DNA of 57,741 bases from Spirochaetae bacterium HGW-Spirochaetae-2 (GCA_002839355.1 PGXW01000034.1:1-57741), one strand, 5' to 3'. Shown: positions 1 through 9,761, numbered from the stretch's first letter. Numbers and translations are program-made. Notes: generated by a model from the letters alone, not told the origin.

Positions 1-95
1 GGCTACTTCAAATCGATAAAAGTGAAAACCGACGCTAACTCCATGCAATTCATTCAGTTATTCGTGGTCCTCATAAAGTTAACCGGACAGTAGTG

Positions 96-131
96 ATTTT
101 GCATACAAAATTGAAATTTGGTACCAGGTTC
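96..131. repeat. R1 repeat, right half (partial copy)
   Basis: The stretch carries the right half of the R1 family: a GCATACAAAA core followed by TTGGTACCAGGTTC. The left half found in full copies is not present. Its outer end overlaps the stop codon of the Fic gene. Full copies are at 2007, 12210 and 19409. Confidence 0.65.
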
Positions 132-1083
132 ATACGTGGTATTTTCGCATCCTGCCGGACCCCTGTATTTTCAGAAGGCCTTCCGAAACCATGCGGTTGA
201 GGTCTCGGCTGGCGGTCGCGGTGGAAATCCCCTTGCACAGCTCCATGTAGGTTTTTCTATCGAACCATGTGTCCAAGTGGGCAATCAGGTGGTTTTTCCT
301 CTGTTGGTAATCGTTTGGCACAGCTTTGGTGTCATCGACAAGATCTGCTAGGGTGGTTTGGATGATCGACAACATGAATTCTATGAACGGTGTTGACTCT
401 CCGCTCCGGTCTGATGCCACCAATGCATCATAATACGACTGTTGGCGTTCGAGGATCATCGATTCGATTGGTACATAAGCGAAGATCGGATCGACTTTCA
501 TCAACAACAACGTCTGCCACAATCTTCCCATTCTCCCATTCCCATCCTCAAAAGGATGGATGAATTCGATTTCATAGTGAAAAACGCAACTCTTGATAAT
601 CGGCAGATCGTCGTCGTGTAAAAGATACTCGAAGAGATCGTGCATCAGTTGGGGAACACGTTCGGCTGGAGGAGCGATATGGGTTATTGTGTTTCCGTTT
701 GCTATGCCGACTTGTGAATTTCGAAAAATGCCCGGTTGGTCAGCCAAGCCATGGAGCATACGCGCATGTGCCTTCAGCAAATCGGAAGAGTTATAAGGAT
801 CATACGACCATACATGTTCATAGACTTTTATGGCATTTTCGACCTCAGTAATGTCGTTCTTAGGCCCAATAACCCTTTTATTGTTGATAATTGCCGTAAC
901 TTGGTCGCGAGTGAGTTGGTTGCCTTCTATTGCCAAGGTCGCTTGGATCGTCTTTATGCGATTCTGCCTTCGTAGCTTGGTATCGGGTTCGGCAAGGAGC
1001 AATCCTTTGCACACGCCGAGACTCTCCTTGATTTTTCCGTACAGGTCCAACATGTGGCTTGTAATCCGATATGGCGGTTTCAT
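130..1083 (-). CDS. Fic-family protein, probable AMP transferase with winged-helix tail
   Basis: This 317-residue protein has the complete Fic motif HPFEDGNGRMGR at residues 176-187, with catalytic His176 and the Asp and Asn/Gly/Arg residues that hold ATP phosphates. Fic enzymes usually transfer AMP to a hydroxyl of a target protein. At residues 49-54 TLAIEG matches the inhibitory [S/T]xxxE[G/N] helix, placed before the Fic core as in class II self-inhibited Fic proteins. The last 60 residues look like a winged helix, common in stand-alone bacterial Fic proteins. No separate antitoxin gene is adjacent, which agrees with built-in inhibition. The stop codon touches a partial R1 repeat. The target is unknown. 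Confidence 0.9.
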   Translation of the reverse strand: MKPPYRITSHMLDLYGKIKESLGVCKGLLLAEPDTKLRRQNRIKTIQATLAIEGNQLTRDQVTAIINNKRVIGPKNDITEVENAIKVYEHVWSYDPYNSSDLLKAHARMLHGLADQPGIFRNSQVGIANGNTITHIAPPAERVPQLMHDLFEYLLHDDDLPIIKSCVFHYEIEFIHPFEDGNGRMGRLWQTLLLMKVDPIFAYVPIESMILERQQSYYDALVASDRSGESTPFIEFMLSIIQTTLADLVDDTKAVPNDYQQRKNHLIAHLDTWFDRKTYMELCKGISTATASRDLNRMVSEGLLKIQGSGRMRKYHV

Positions 1084-1134
1084 ACCTTCATGATAGCATC
1101 AAATGATACTATCAACAAGCAATATAAACGGTAT

Positions 1135-1950
1135 CTATGCTCGGTAATCCTTACGCATCGTCTTTTTCCTTAGCGAGAGAAAACGGTTGATTGCCTTGTC
1201 GGCGATACACTTTTCCCGCATGGAAAGGAGAAACTCATTGCGGTACCACTTCAGTTCCGGCGGGCAGTTGCCCGAACGGATGAAATCTTGCATGGCACCG
1301 GACAACCGGTGGTCATTGCAGTACCGTTCGAACTCTTCGTGCAGAATCTGGGTTGGTGTCCTGAGCTGTTCATCCTTCGCAAGACAGCCCCTCCAGTCGT
1401 AGCGCGACGTCTTTTCCTGCAATTTGAACGCGTAATTGGCCAACGCGGTGTTCCTGTCGGAACCGATCAAATCGAACAGGGTATCGAAATCGGTGATTCC
1501 GTGGGCATCGCGGGATAGGAATTCATGATGCGAAGACCACCGGTATTCGTGTGGCCGTATACACAACCCGGCCTTCACGGGATTCCATGCAATGTATCCG
1601 ATGATATTCATGAGATACTGTTGGTCACATACCTCAAACCACTTGTATCGACCATCGTAGATGGTGCCGGTACGTTCATACTTGCGGTTGTAGTATCTTG
1701 AGAACTTGACATTCGCCGCCATGAAAAAATGCGATATCGGCTGATTGCCCGTTTCGACCAAGAGGTGGTAGTGGTTGTTGAGGATCGTATAATACAGGAT
1801 ACGGACATCGAACTCTTTGGCATATTTCCCCAATATCTGGGTCAGGAGCGTTTTCTCCGCATCTGTCTGGTAGATGTCATTGCGATTGTTTCCCCGTTGG
1901 GTTACGTGGAACAACAGTCCCGGTCGTTGGTGGTTGCGGTTTCTTCCCAT
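1135..1950 (-). mobile_element. RAYT / IS200-like single-strand (HUH) transposase
   Basis: The 271-residue product is a Y1-type transposase of the REP-associated (RAYT) kind. Visible signatures are FHVTQRGNNR near residues 14-23, the HUH metal site as NNHYHLLVE (His60, His62), and a YIAWNPVKAG helix near 119-128 that is likely to carry the catalytic tyrosine, followed by EYRWSSHHE. The length is typical of RAYTs and longer than about 150-residue IS200 TnpA. There is no TnpB partner and no obvious IS ends. A full R1 palindrome lies 57 bp upstream of its start and a half copy lies beyond the Fic gene downstream, the arrangement expected when a RAYT is domesticated with its REP repeats. Coding looks intact. 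Confidence 0.88.
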
Positions 1951-2006
1951 GGTTTTTTAACCCTCCATGAGAAACACGCTGCGAAATCCGATTTTGCTTC
2001 ACCTAA

Positions 2007-2064
2007 CGTGCCTGGCACCATTATTCAATTTTGCATACAAAAACCAAAGTTGGTGCCAGGTACC
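2007..2064. repeat. R1 repeat, full 58-bp copy
   Basis: A complete R1 unit. It starts CGTGCCTGGCACC, has the core TTTTGCATACAAAA, and ends TTGGTGCCAGGTACC. The outer arms are inverted repeats of each other. It lies between the RAYT gene and the histidine kinase, and the last base of the repeat is also the last base of the kinase TAG stop codon. Confidence 0.85.
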
Positions 2065-3818
2065 TACTTTTCGTACCTGGTACTTGGAATTCGCATCACA
2101 ACACAGGTGCCGAGCCCTTCGTGGCTGTGCACCTGCAAGCCGTAGGCGCTACCATATTGCAGCTGCAAGCGCTTGCTGGTGTTGGCAAGACCGATATGGT
2201 TGGCCTTTTCCACAGGAGGATTCTTCAGCTCCTTACGCAATTGTTGGAGCCGGATCGCATCCATCCCCCGACCATTGTCGATTACCGCTATCCTGATATG
2301 GGAATCCCGTTCCTTCACCTGTATGGTGATCTGTGCAGGACGCTCCAAACCGCGTATCCCATGGTATATGCTGTTCTCCACAATCGGTTGCAGCAACAAC
2401 TTCATGACCCGGACATGCTCGACCGTAGATGGAATCTGCCAGACCACGGTGAAGGCATCTTTGTAGCGGAACCGTTGTATATCCAAGTACGAGCGGGTAA
2501 TTACGACTTCTTCTTGAAAAGGAACCAGCGACTCCTCGGAATCCAACGCATAACGGAGGATGTCGGAGAGGTTTTCAATCATCGATGTCGCTTCGTTGGG
2601 CTTTCCCGTGAGTGCCATGGTACGCCAGTAGATGGTTTCCATGGTGTTGAACAAAAAGTGGGGATTGAGCTGCGATTGCAAGGCAAGCAACTCGAGCGTG
2701 CGCATATGATATCGCCGTTCGGAAAGCTGCACACTCAGGTAATCGTTGCGTAGGAATGAGGCAATCAGGTTGCGGACGATGAACCCATACACATCCCTGT
2801 GCTCGGAGGGGAGTTTGGGAAGATCCTTGCCAGCCTTCGCATTATCTATCGTCTCCACAATACTCCGGATCTCACCATAATTGCGGTTGGCTACATAGTA
2901 TGAGATCATCAGCCCGACCAACAGTGTTACCAGCACCAGTATTAACGTCAGACGGGACAACACATTCGGGACGACATACACATCGCTTTGGGGTATTAGC
3001 AGGTGGTATTCCCACGGTTGCAGTTCGCTCGGTACCGCATATGATCGGAACTGGATGCCATCGACCGTCGCTATGTTTCCATCCCACACGATTTTCACCG
3101 GTTCCTTGGAACTGTGGAAAATCAGCTGCCCGTCCGAGCCGGCAACCAACAACAACTCCCGCTCGTTGGCTACAAGATCGGCTAGGGAGCGATTGATTTG
3201 TTGTGCATGGACATTCAACACCAAGACCCCATCAGAATCCGATTTTCCAGAAGAGAAAATCTTCCGATAAATGGTCAACACCCGGATCGGATCTTCTTGG
3301 AAACTGAAGGGGCGAATATTACGGAATTCGGTCCACACAAGTTCCGGCTTGTCCTTGTGTTCGAGGTAACTGTCGTACCAGTCGATGTCTTGGAAGAAGG
3401 AAAGGCTACTGAATCTGTTGGTACTCGATATGAATTGTCCGCTGCTATTGGTGAGATACACATACAGGGAGGCAACGTTCACATTATAGTTGGTAGAGCT
3501 GTACAGCAGGTCGATGATTGCGTTCACAATTTCATAATCGGCTCCCGATATGCCCTTGCTGGAACGGGACAAGACGCTCTTGAGGCGTACGGTTATGGTG
3601 GGATTATGGCTCAAGCTGACATTGATCTGTTCCAGATCGCTAATAAGAGCTTCGGTTTTCAAGGCATACGAGCTTACCTTCTCGATATTTCGCAAGTCGA
3701 TTTCCTGCCGTACCTGCCGATTCATGATGTATCCCGAAAGGATTCCGAGTAAAAGGACTGGAATCATCACCGGAACCATGAAGAGCAGGAGGTGATGCAG
3801 AAAGAACCTTTTCCTCAT
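2064..3818 (-). CDS. YesM-type sensor histidine kinase
   Basis: A 584-residue membrane kinase of the YesM (LytS-like) group. It has a transmembrane helix near residues 8-30, a roughly 250-residue extracytoplasmic sensor, a second helix near 275-295, a HAMP-like linker, and a His_kinase domain with LQSQLNPHFLFNTM. The ATPase part has LLLQPIVENSIYHG (N box) and VIDNGRGM (G1 box). It probably senses an external sugar or a loaded binding protein and phosphorylates the neighbouring response regulator. The ATG at 3818 is chosen because it overlaps the regulator's stop as ATGA, suggesting translational coupling. An upstream ATG at 3845 is possible. The stop lies on the edge of an R1 repeat. Confidence 0.9.
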   Translation of the reverse strand: MRKRFFLHHLLLFMVPVMIPVLLLGILSGYIMNRQVRQEIDLRNIEKVSSYALKTEALISDLEQINVSLSHNPTITVRLKSVLSRSSKGISGADYEIVNAIIDLLYSSTNYNVNVASLYVYLTNSSGQFISSTNRFSSLSFFQDIDWYDSYLEHKDKPELVWTEFRNIRPFSFQEDPIRVLTIYRKIFSSGKSDSDGVLVLNVHAQQINRSLADLVANERELLLVAGSDGQLIFHSSKEPVKIVWDGNIATVDGIQFRSYAVPSELQPWEYHLLIPQSDVYVVPNVLSRLTLILVLVTLLVGLMISYYVANRNYGEIRSIVETIDNAKAGKDLPKLPSEHRDVYGFIVRNLIASFLRNDYLSVQLSERRYHMRTLELLALQSQLNPHFLFNTMETIYWRTMALTGKPNEATSMIENLSDILRYALDSEESLVPFQEEVVITRSYLDIQRFRYKDAFTVVWQIPSTVEHVRVMKLLLQPIVENSIYHGIRGLERPAQITIQVKERDSHIRIAVIDNGRGMDAIRLQQLRKELKNPPVEKANHIGLANTSKRLQLQYGSAYGLQVHSHEGLGTCVVMRIPSTRYEK

Positions 3819-4609
3819 TGCTTCAATCCATTCCGTACACGCCATTCTTTCGGGCTGATGCCATGCTGGAGGCGAAAGGCCCGTGAAAAGCTCGTGGCAT
3901 TAGAATATCCGACAGCCTCGGCGATTTCGTTGATACGCATTGACGTATCCAATAGAAGTCGCCGGGCTTCCGACATCCGCCTTGTAGCCAGATACTCGCC
4001 AAACAATTGTTTCGTATGAGTATGGAAATACGTGCTCAAGTAATTTGGATTGAGCCTGACGGAATCTGCTGCACGTTCCAAAGTCGCCTCGGCCAGATGG
4101 GTATCTATATAGCGTTTGACTGCACCGATTATCAGGGATTGTTCTTCGGTACCCGATCGAACTTCATCTTTGGGGGATCCCGGCTGCGAATCCGATGGAG
4201 AATATGGCTGCTGCGGTACGGATGGATCTTCCCTTGCCAATAATTCGGCGCCGACCGATGTGAAGATTTCAGCCAATTGTCCATATTTTGTTGGCTTGAC
4301 GATAAAATGCCGCACACCGAGGTCGATTCCCTGTCGGGCATATTCGAAATCCTTATGTCCACTGAGGATAAGGCAAATAGTCCTAGAAGAAATCTGTCTG
4401 ATTCTCCTGATGAGTTCGAGTCCGTCCATGCTTGGCATGCGTATGTCGGTCAACAGCACATCGACAGGAGTGTACGATATATGGTCTATAGCAGACTCTC
4501 CATCTGCGAACACACCAGAGACATGGAATCCCAGCTCTTCCCACGGAAAGTAGTTGTTCAATCCGTTGCGGATCTCGAATTCATCATCGACAATCACCAA
4601 TGAATGCAT
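3815..4609 (-). CDS. YesN-type response regulator with AraC DNA-binding domain
   Basis: A 264-residue protein with a receiver domain (residues 1-120; acidic VDDE near 8-11, phospho-acceptor Asp in LLTDIRMPSMDG near 56, conserved Lys in IVKPTKYG), a variable Ser/Pro-rich linker, and two AraC helix-turn-helix motifs at the end (TFSRAFRLQHGISPKEWR). It is the partner of the overlapping YesM kinase. The pair is divergent from the ABC operon starting at 4861, whose promoter in the 251-bp gap is its likely target. YesMN pairs typically activate uptake of oligosaccharides. Confidence 0.92.
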   Translation of the reverse strand: MHSLVIVDDEFEIRNGLNNYFPWEELGFHVSGVFADGESAIDHISYTPVDVLLTDIRMPSMDGLELIRRIRQISSRTICLILSGHKDFEYARQGIDLGVRHFIVKPTKYGQLAEIFTSVGAELLAREDPSVPQQPYSPSDSQPGSPKDEVRSGTEEQSLIIGAVKRYIDTHLAEATLERAADSVRLNPNYLSTYFHTHTKQLFGEYLATRRMSEARRLLLDTSMRINEIAEAVGYSNATSFSRAFRLQHGISPKEWRVRNGLKQ

Positions 4610-4860
4610 GACACCGCCCTCCCTCCGTCACACAACAGTATCATACGCCATGATTCCAGACAATCGGACCAAATTTCTGGTAATATGAAGGATTGGCAAC
4701 TATGTGAACTGTTCGATGTATACATGAACAAATGTTACCTTTCTTCACTTGTGCACAATATGGTTCCGTACACTTGCATGCTTTCCAATATCTTTGTCGG
4801 TACCGTTCGCTATATTCCAATGTTACCATGAGATAGGAAATTCTAATAAGGAGGATTTTT

Positions 4861-6174
4861 ATGAAACAACATCGAATCTTTTCGATACTGGCCGTTTCGC
4901 TTCTTGTGCTGGTAATCAGCATGCCGGCAATTTTTGCCGCAGGTGGCAAGGAAGCCCAACCGGCAGCCGACAAACCCATAGCATTACGGTTCTCTTGGTG
5001 GGGAGCCGACACCCGACACCAGGCGACTTTGGAAGCGATCGAATTGTACCAGCAGCGCAATCCGAACATCACCATCGAAGGTGAGTATGGGGCTTTCAGC
5101 AATTTCTACCAGAAGTTGTTGACCCAATTGGCCGGAAGGACCGCTCCCGATATCATCACTGTCGACTACAAGTGGGTGAGCGATCTCATGAACCAGGGTG
5201 CACCGTTTGTGAATATGAATACCCTCACCGGGGCAATCGACCAAAGTGGATTCGACCTTACCTTCGCCAATATCTATGGTGGTAAGGACGATTACTTGAT
5301 TGGGCTTCCGGTAGGACTGAATGGCATGGGGTATCTGTACAACACACGGTTCCTGGAAAAATATGGCGTCAAGTCCAGCGATGAATGGACATGGGAGACC
5401 GTCATAGAGATGGGGAAAAAGGTCCAGGCAGCCGATAAGACAAAGTATCTCATGTACAACAACGCGGAACACTGGGTATATCTGATCAAGACGATGCTCA
5501 AGCAAATCAATGGCAATACTCTGCTCTTGGACAACTACGAATTGGGATTCTCCAGAAACGAGATGTTGCAGATATTCGCATATATCGACACCATGGTCAA
5601 AACCGGTACCGTACCCCCGTTCAACGAAGGTGTATTGTACGAAACCGTATATGCGGACCAGAATCCGAATTGGCTGAACGAGAACTTCGGTATTTTCCCG
5701 ACCAGTTCATCCTTGATTCCGGGAATTGCTAAAGCCAGCAATTTCACCGTTGCCTCGATGCGTTATCCGGTGGCTAAAAATGCCAAGGACCCCGGGATCC
5801 TCGTCACACCATCCATGTTCCTCACCGTCTACAAGCAAAGTCCCAACAAGGAAGCGGCAGCTGAATTCATCAACTTCTTCCTGAATGACGAGGAGGCGAT
5901 CCGAATACTGAAGGATACCAGGGGAATCCCGACAAATTCCAAGGCAAAGAACATCCTTGTTGCGGACAATGTCATTCCACAGGTGGTTTCCGATATGGTT
6001 TCGCAAGCACTTACTGGAGTTGGGGCCGCCGAGAACGGACCGAGTTTGAATCCGGAAGTGATTGCCTTGACAAAGGACTTTGTACAGCAGGTGGGCTATG
6101 CGAAAATGACACCCGCACAAGCAACCGATGCATACATGCGGGAGCTTTCGGCTTTGGCCAAGACTATCCAATAG
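4861..6174 (+). CDS. ABC sugar-binding protein (family 1)
   Basis: A 437-residue extracellular solute-binding protein of the CUT1 type. Residues 1-26 form a signal peptide ending SMPAIFA, and the mature protein would start AGGKEAQ, without a lipobox cysteine. RFSWWGADTRHQATLEAIELY is the typical first strand and helix of family-1 sugar-binding proteins. AAGGAGG sits 9 bases before the ATG. It heads an operon with two permeases and three enzymes. A 10-bp hairpin follows the stop. The ligand is probably an oligosaccharide; the enzymes downstream hint at a uronic-acid-containing one, which is inference. Confidence 0.92.
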   Translation: MKQHRIFSILAVSLLVLVISMPAIFAAGGKEAQPAADKPIALRFSWWGADTRHQATLEAIELYQQRNPNITIEGEYGAFSNFYQKLLTQLAGRTAPDIITVDYKWVSDLMNQGAPFVNMNTLTGAIDQSGFDLTFANIYGGKDDYLIGLPVGLNGMGYLYNTRFLEKYGVKSSDEWTWETVIEMGKKVQAADKTKYLMYNNAEHWVYLIKTMLKQINGNTLLLDNYELGFSRNEMLQIFAYIDTMVKTGTVPPFNEGVLYETVYADQNPNWLNENFGIFPTSSSLIPGIAKASNFTVASMRYPVAKNAKDPGILVTPSMFLTVYKQSPNKEAAAEFINFFLNDEEAIRILKDTRGIPTNSKAKNILVADNVIPQVVSDMVSQALTGVGAAENGPSLNPEVIALTKDFVQQVGYAKMTPAQATDAYMRELSALAKTIQ

Positions 6175-6193
6175 TATTGTTTCGTTCATTCAC

Positions 6194-6226
6194 AGTCGGG
6201 CAGAGGACATGAAAACCTGCCCGACT
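6194..6226 (+). promoter_or_regulatory. Intercistronic hairpin between binding protein and permease
   Basis: AGTCGGGCAG (6194-6203) pairs perfectly with CTGCCCGACT (6217-6226), followed by TTTAT. Placed directly after the binding-protein stop, it could stop part of the transcription or protect the 3' end of the upstream message, giving more binding protein than permease. Confidence 0.75.
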
Positions 6227-6243
6227 TTATAAAAGGGATTGCC

Positions 6244-7161
6244 ATGAGACATCGCCGACCCACACGACAGCTGAAATACCGTGCGGATGACCAGAGGGCA
6301 GGATACCTGTACATTCTGCCTTGGATCATCGGGTTCCTTGCATTCCAGCTCTATCCATTCCTGGCTTCGTTCGTCTATTCGTTCACCGACTTCTCCATTC
6401 TGCGTCCGATGAAGTTCGTGGGTTTGGACAACTACAAGCGCATGTTCACCAGCGACAGACTCTTCTGGACATCGCTGAAAGCGACAGTTTTGTATGTGTT
6501 GATGGCAGTTCCCGGCAAGTTGATCTTCGCGTTGTTCATTGCGATGGTGCTCAACATGAAGCTCAAGTTCATCAATTTTTTCAGGACCATCTATTACCTT
6601 CCCTCCATTTTAGGTGGATCGGTAGCCATCAGCATACTCTGGCGGTTTCTGTTCAGCCGAAATGGAACGGTCAACTCCTTCCTCAATTCGATAGGTATCG
6701 GGTCCTTGGATTGGTTGGGAAGTCCAAACCTCGCCCTGGGAACCATGGGACTGCTTGTTGTATGGCAGTTCGGATCTTCCATGGTTCTGTTCCTCGCAGG
6801 TCTGAAAAATATCCCGCAAGAGTTGTATGAAGCGGCACGGGTCGATGGAGCCGGTCGCATCAAGACATTCACAAAAATCACCCTTCCCATGCTCTCGCCG
6901 GTGATTTTCTTCAACCTGATCATGCAGATGATCAACGCCTTCAAGGAATTCAACGCACCGTACCTCATAACCCAGGGCGGCCCGCTGAACAGTACGTATC
7001 TGTATGGGGTGATGCTGTACGAGAATGCGTTCACTTATTTGAAGATGGGATATGCATCGGCACAATCCTGGGTTCTATTTTCCATCATCATGGGCTTCAC
7101 CGCGCTGACATTTAAATCGTCGCCGTACTGGACCTATTATGAGGATGGAGGTGAATTCTAA
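6244..7161 (+). CDS. ABC sugar permease (MalF/UgpA-like)
   Basis: A 305-residue inner-membrane protein with six predicted helices beginning AGYLYILPWIIGFLAFQLYPF. The EAA loop EAARVDGAGRIKTFTKITLP, which docks the ATPase subunit, is near residue 198. It belongs to the first permease class of CUT1 transporters. AAGGGA precedes the ATG by five bases. It overlaps the next permease by one base (TAATG). No ATPase gene is present in the operon. Confidence 0.93.
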   Translation: MRHRRPTRQLKYRADDQRAGYLYILPWIIGFLAFQLYPFLASFVYSFTDFSILRPMKFVGLDNYKRMFTSDRLFWTSLKATVLYVLMAVPGKLIFALFIAMVLNMKLKFINFFRTIYYLPSILGGSVAISILWRFLFSRNGTVNSFLNSIGIGSLDWLGSPNLALGTMGLLVVWQFGSSMVLFLAGLKNIPQELYEAARVDGAGRIKTFTKITLPMLSPVIFFNLIMQMINAFKEFNAPYLITQGGPLNSTYLYGVMLYENAFTYLKMGYASAQSWVLFSIIMGFTALTFKSSPYWTYYEDGGEF

Positions 7162-8012
7162 TGCACATGGCAAGATTCAAGAAAACGACAAAAATAACCA
7201 TCAGCTACATTTTCCTTGCGATAATCGGAATCCTCATGGTCTATCCGCTCTTATGGATGATCAGCGCCTCCTTCAAGACAAACAACGAGATATTCAGCTC
7301 GATCGGACTGTTGCCCAAAGAGATCATGTGGAACGGATATGCCGACGGATGGCGCGGAAGCGGCCAGTACTCGTTCAGCCTGTATTTCTCCAATACGTTC
7401 ATGTTGGTAGTGCCAACGGTTGTATTCACCGTCATCTCCAGCCTGCTGGTGGCTTATGGATTCGCCCGGTTCAGGTTCCGGGGTAAGAAGGTCCTCTTCG
7501 CATTGGTGATCGCCTCCTTGATGTTGCCTAACGAGGTCGTCATCATCCCCCGGTACATGGTGTTCAACTCCCTGGGTTGGCTCAACACCTACCTGCCGTT
7601 CATAATCCCAGCGGCTTTCGCGACCTACTCGTTCTTCATCTTCATGTTGGTCCAGTACGTCCGTTCGATTCCACGTGAATTGGATGAATCGGCGCGTATC
7701 GACGGATGCAACAGTTTTCGCATCCTCTATGAAATCATCCTACCGTTGACTAAACCGGCTATCATCTCGGTGATCATCTTCCAGTTCGTGTGGCGTTGGA
7801 ACGATTTCCTCAATGCACTGATCTATATCAGCAGCGTACGTAAGTATCCGGTCTCGTTGGCCTTGCGAATGTCGCTCGATGTGACCGATACGATCAGTTG
7901 GAACCAGACGATGGCCATGTCGGTACTTTCGATGCTGCCACCGGTACTGCTGTTCTTCATGGCACAAAAATATTTTGTGGAGGGAATCTCCACGACCGGA
8001 TTGAAGGGGTGA
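7161..8012 (+). CDS. ABC sugar permease (MalG/UgpE-like)
   Basis: A 283-residue second permease with the usual six helices, starting after a short basic segment (MHMARFKKTTK). The EAA loop reads ESARIDGCNSFRILYEIILP and the protein ends in GISTTGLKG, the characteristic end of MalG-like permeases. It pairs with the previous permease to form the channel. The start overlaps the upstream stop by one base, so translation is probably coupled. Confidence 0.93.
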   Translation: MHMARFKKTTKITISYIFLAIIGILMVYPLLWMISASFKTNNEIFSSIGLLPKEIMWNGYADGWRGSGQYSFSLYFSNTFMLVVPTVVFTVISSLLVAYGFARFRFRGKKVLFALVIASLMLPNEVVIIPRYMVFNSLGWLNTYLPFIIPAAFATYSFFIFMLVQYVRSIPRELDESARIDGCNSFRILYEIILPLTKPAIISVIIFQFVWRWNDFLNALIYISSVRKYPVSLALRMSLDVTDTISWNQTMAMSVLSMLPPVLLFFMAQKYFVEGISTTGLKG

Positions 8013-8015
8013 TGC

Positions 8016-9761
8016 ATGGCTACTGCCGATTTCTCTGTCCGCGGGCTCGAACTGCATAGTCTCTATGCATGGGATTACGAATGGATTGTCAAGTGTCTCG
8101 ATTTCATGCAAAGCGAGGATTTGAACGCCCTCATGTTGCATCGAAACGACTTCATAGACCTCATCGTCTATCCAGGAACCTATTTCGGTTGTGACGATAG
8201 CCCCTGTGAATCGATCTTCGACCGATACCGGCAAATATTCAGGACACTATACAAGTACACCCCGACCCGACGTTCGGGTCCCTACCAACGGCGAGCGTTT
8301 CTCAAACGGGTTCTTCAGCAAGCTGCGAAACGCGGAATCTCCGTCTACGTCGAGAACAAGGAACTCTACTTCCCCGAGATAATCCTCGAGTTTTACCCGC
8401 ACCTGGTCAAGGAGGGAAAGATTTGTGCGAGCGATCCGTTCTGGTGGGATTTCATTAAAATCAAATACACCGAGTTCTTCGAGGAGTTTCCCGAAATAGC
8501 GGGGATCATCACAGCTCCCGCAACCGGTGAGAGCAAGGTTTCGATCACCAGCAACCGGTGCACCTGTGAACGTTGCCAGTCGACCACCCGGGCCGAGTGG
8601 TTCGATACGTTACTGCGCGCCATGTATGGTCCCATCAAGGCAGCGGGAAAGAAGCTGATCGTCCGGGACTTCGTATTCGACCCGGAAGCCCATCATGAGA
8701 TTGCCTCGGCCATGGAACAGTTGCCAGAGGATGTGGTGATTTCATTGAAGAACACACCACACGACTACTATCCCACCTTTCCTGCCAACTCACGCATAGG
8801 CAATGTAGGAAATCACGCCCAGTGGATCGAGTTCGATGCGATGGGCCAGTACTTCGGCTGGGGGGTAGGCATGGCCGATTTGAGCAACGACTATCGTACC
8901 CGGATGCGCCAAGCGAAGGAGAAGGGGGCCGAAGGAATCTTTTTCCGTACGGACTGGGAGAGTCTCGACGGCCATACGGTATTCCGGAGTGCCAACCTCG
9001 TGAATCTGTATGCGGGTTCGGCCCTGGCACGGGACCTCGGAACCGAAAATCGGGTGATCCACGAACGCTACATGGCCAAAAGCGGATGGTTCGCCGAGGG
9101 TATCACTGCCGCTCAGCGTGCCGCGGCTGTCGCTTGGTTCTCATCGATTTCCGAAAAGACCTGGGAGGTGACTCGCCGGACGCCGTTTGTCGATGACAAT
9201 GTGTTCAGCGATTCCAGCCTCATGCCGGTCAGTTACGAGCATGCCTTCTGGTTGGCCGAAGAAAAGAATTCTCTGAAAGCATGGGTTCCACAGAAGGCCG
9301 AGTCACTGCAGCCGACCTGGACAGCCGTGCTCAATGCTATAGCCGAAAAGGATGATGCGCTCTCGATGGTCGATGCCCTGGTGCGACTAAGCGAATATCC
9401 TCCGATAGGTATCGATGTGCAAAAAGCGCGTGAATACCACGGGTTGCTGAAGGTGAACCGCAGCTATGTCCAGTTGTTCCAATCGGTTGTCACGGCATTG
9501 TTCCTTGTGCGTTATGTGATTGAGACCGAAGAAGACCGAACGGGTGAACACTACCGGCAAGCACTCGGTACCGACCTTCCCGAAAGCTTGCGCAGGCTAC
9601 AGGAGTCGATTCCTGCATTGCTGGACTTCCAGACGGCAACCGACTATCATCCCCACACCATCTACACATTGCTCGATCCCGACCGCGTCTCCTGTCTCTA
9701 CCGGGATTTGCTGAGAAAATTGGAAAGCCATGAATTGACCAAGGAGTTGTTCGATGAGTGA
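8016..9761 (+). CDS. Putative glycoside hydrolase, distantly GH67-like (paralogue A)
   Basis: A 581-residue cytoplasmic protein without signal peptide; I do not recognise an established family with certainty. It shares its whole layout with the gene at 10553: an N-terminal FSVRGLELHS, a HRNDFIDLIVYP segment, a C-x-C-x2-C site (Cys182, 184, 187), then KNTPHDYYPTFP and WIEFDAMGQYFGWG. The last two resemble the KNGPxDF and EFQ stretches that carry the catalytic Asp and Glu of GH67 alpha-glucuronidases, from memory. By that comparison Asp250 and Glu272 would be the acidic pair. Its place after sugar permeases fits an intracellular glycosidase. It starts 3 bases after the permease stop, with AAGGGG upstream. 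Confidence 0.6.
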   Translation: MATADFSVRGLELHSLYAWDYEWIVKCLDFMQSEDLNALMLHRNDFIDLIVYPGTYFGCDDSPCESIFDRYRQIFRTLYKYTPTRRSGPYQRRAFLKRVLQQAAKRGISVYVENKELYFPEIILEFYPHLVKEGKICASDPFWWDFIKIKYTEFFEEFPEIAGIITAPATGESKVSITSNRCTCERCQSTTRAEWFDTLLRAMYGPIKAAGKKLIVRDFVFDPEAHHEIASAMEQLPEDVVISLKNTPHDYYPTFPANSRIGNVGNHAQWIEFDAMGQYFGWGVGMADLSNDYRTRMRQAKEKGAEGIFFRTDWESLDGHTVFRSANLVNLYAGSALARDLGTENRVIHERYMAKSGWFAEGITAAQRAAAVAWFSSISEKTWEVTRRTPFVDDNVFSDSSLMPVSYEHAFWLAEEKNSLKAWVPQKAESLQPTWTAVLNAIAEKDDALSMVDALVRLSEYPPIGIDVQKAREYHGLLKVNRSYVQLFQSVVTALFLVRYVIETEEDRTGEHYRQALGTDLPESLRRLQESIPALLDFQTATDYHPHTIYTLLDPDRVSCLYRDLLRKLESHELTKELFDE

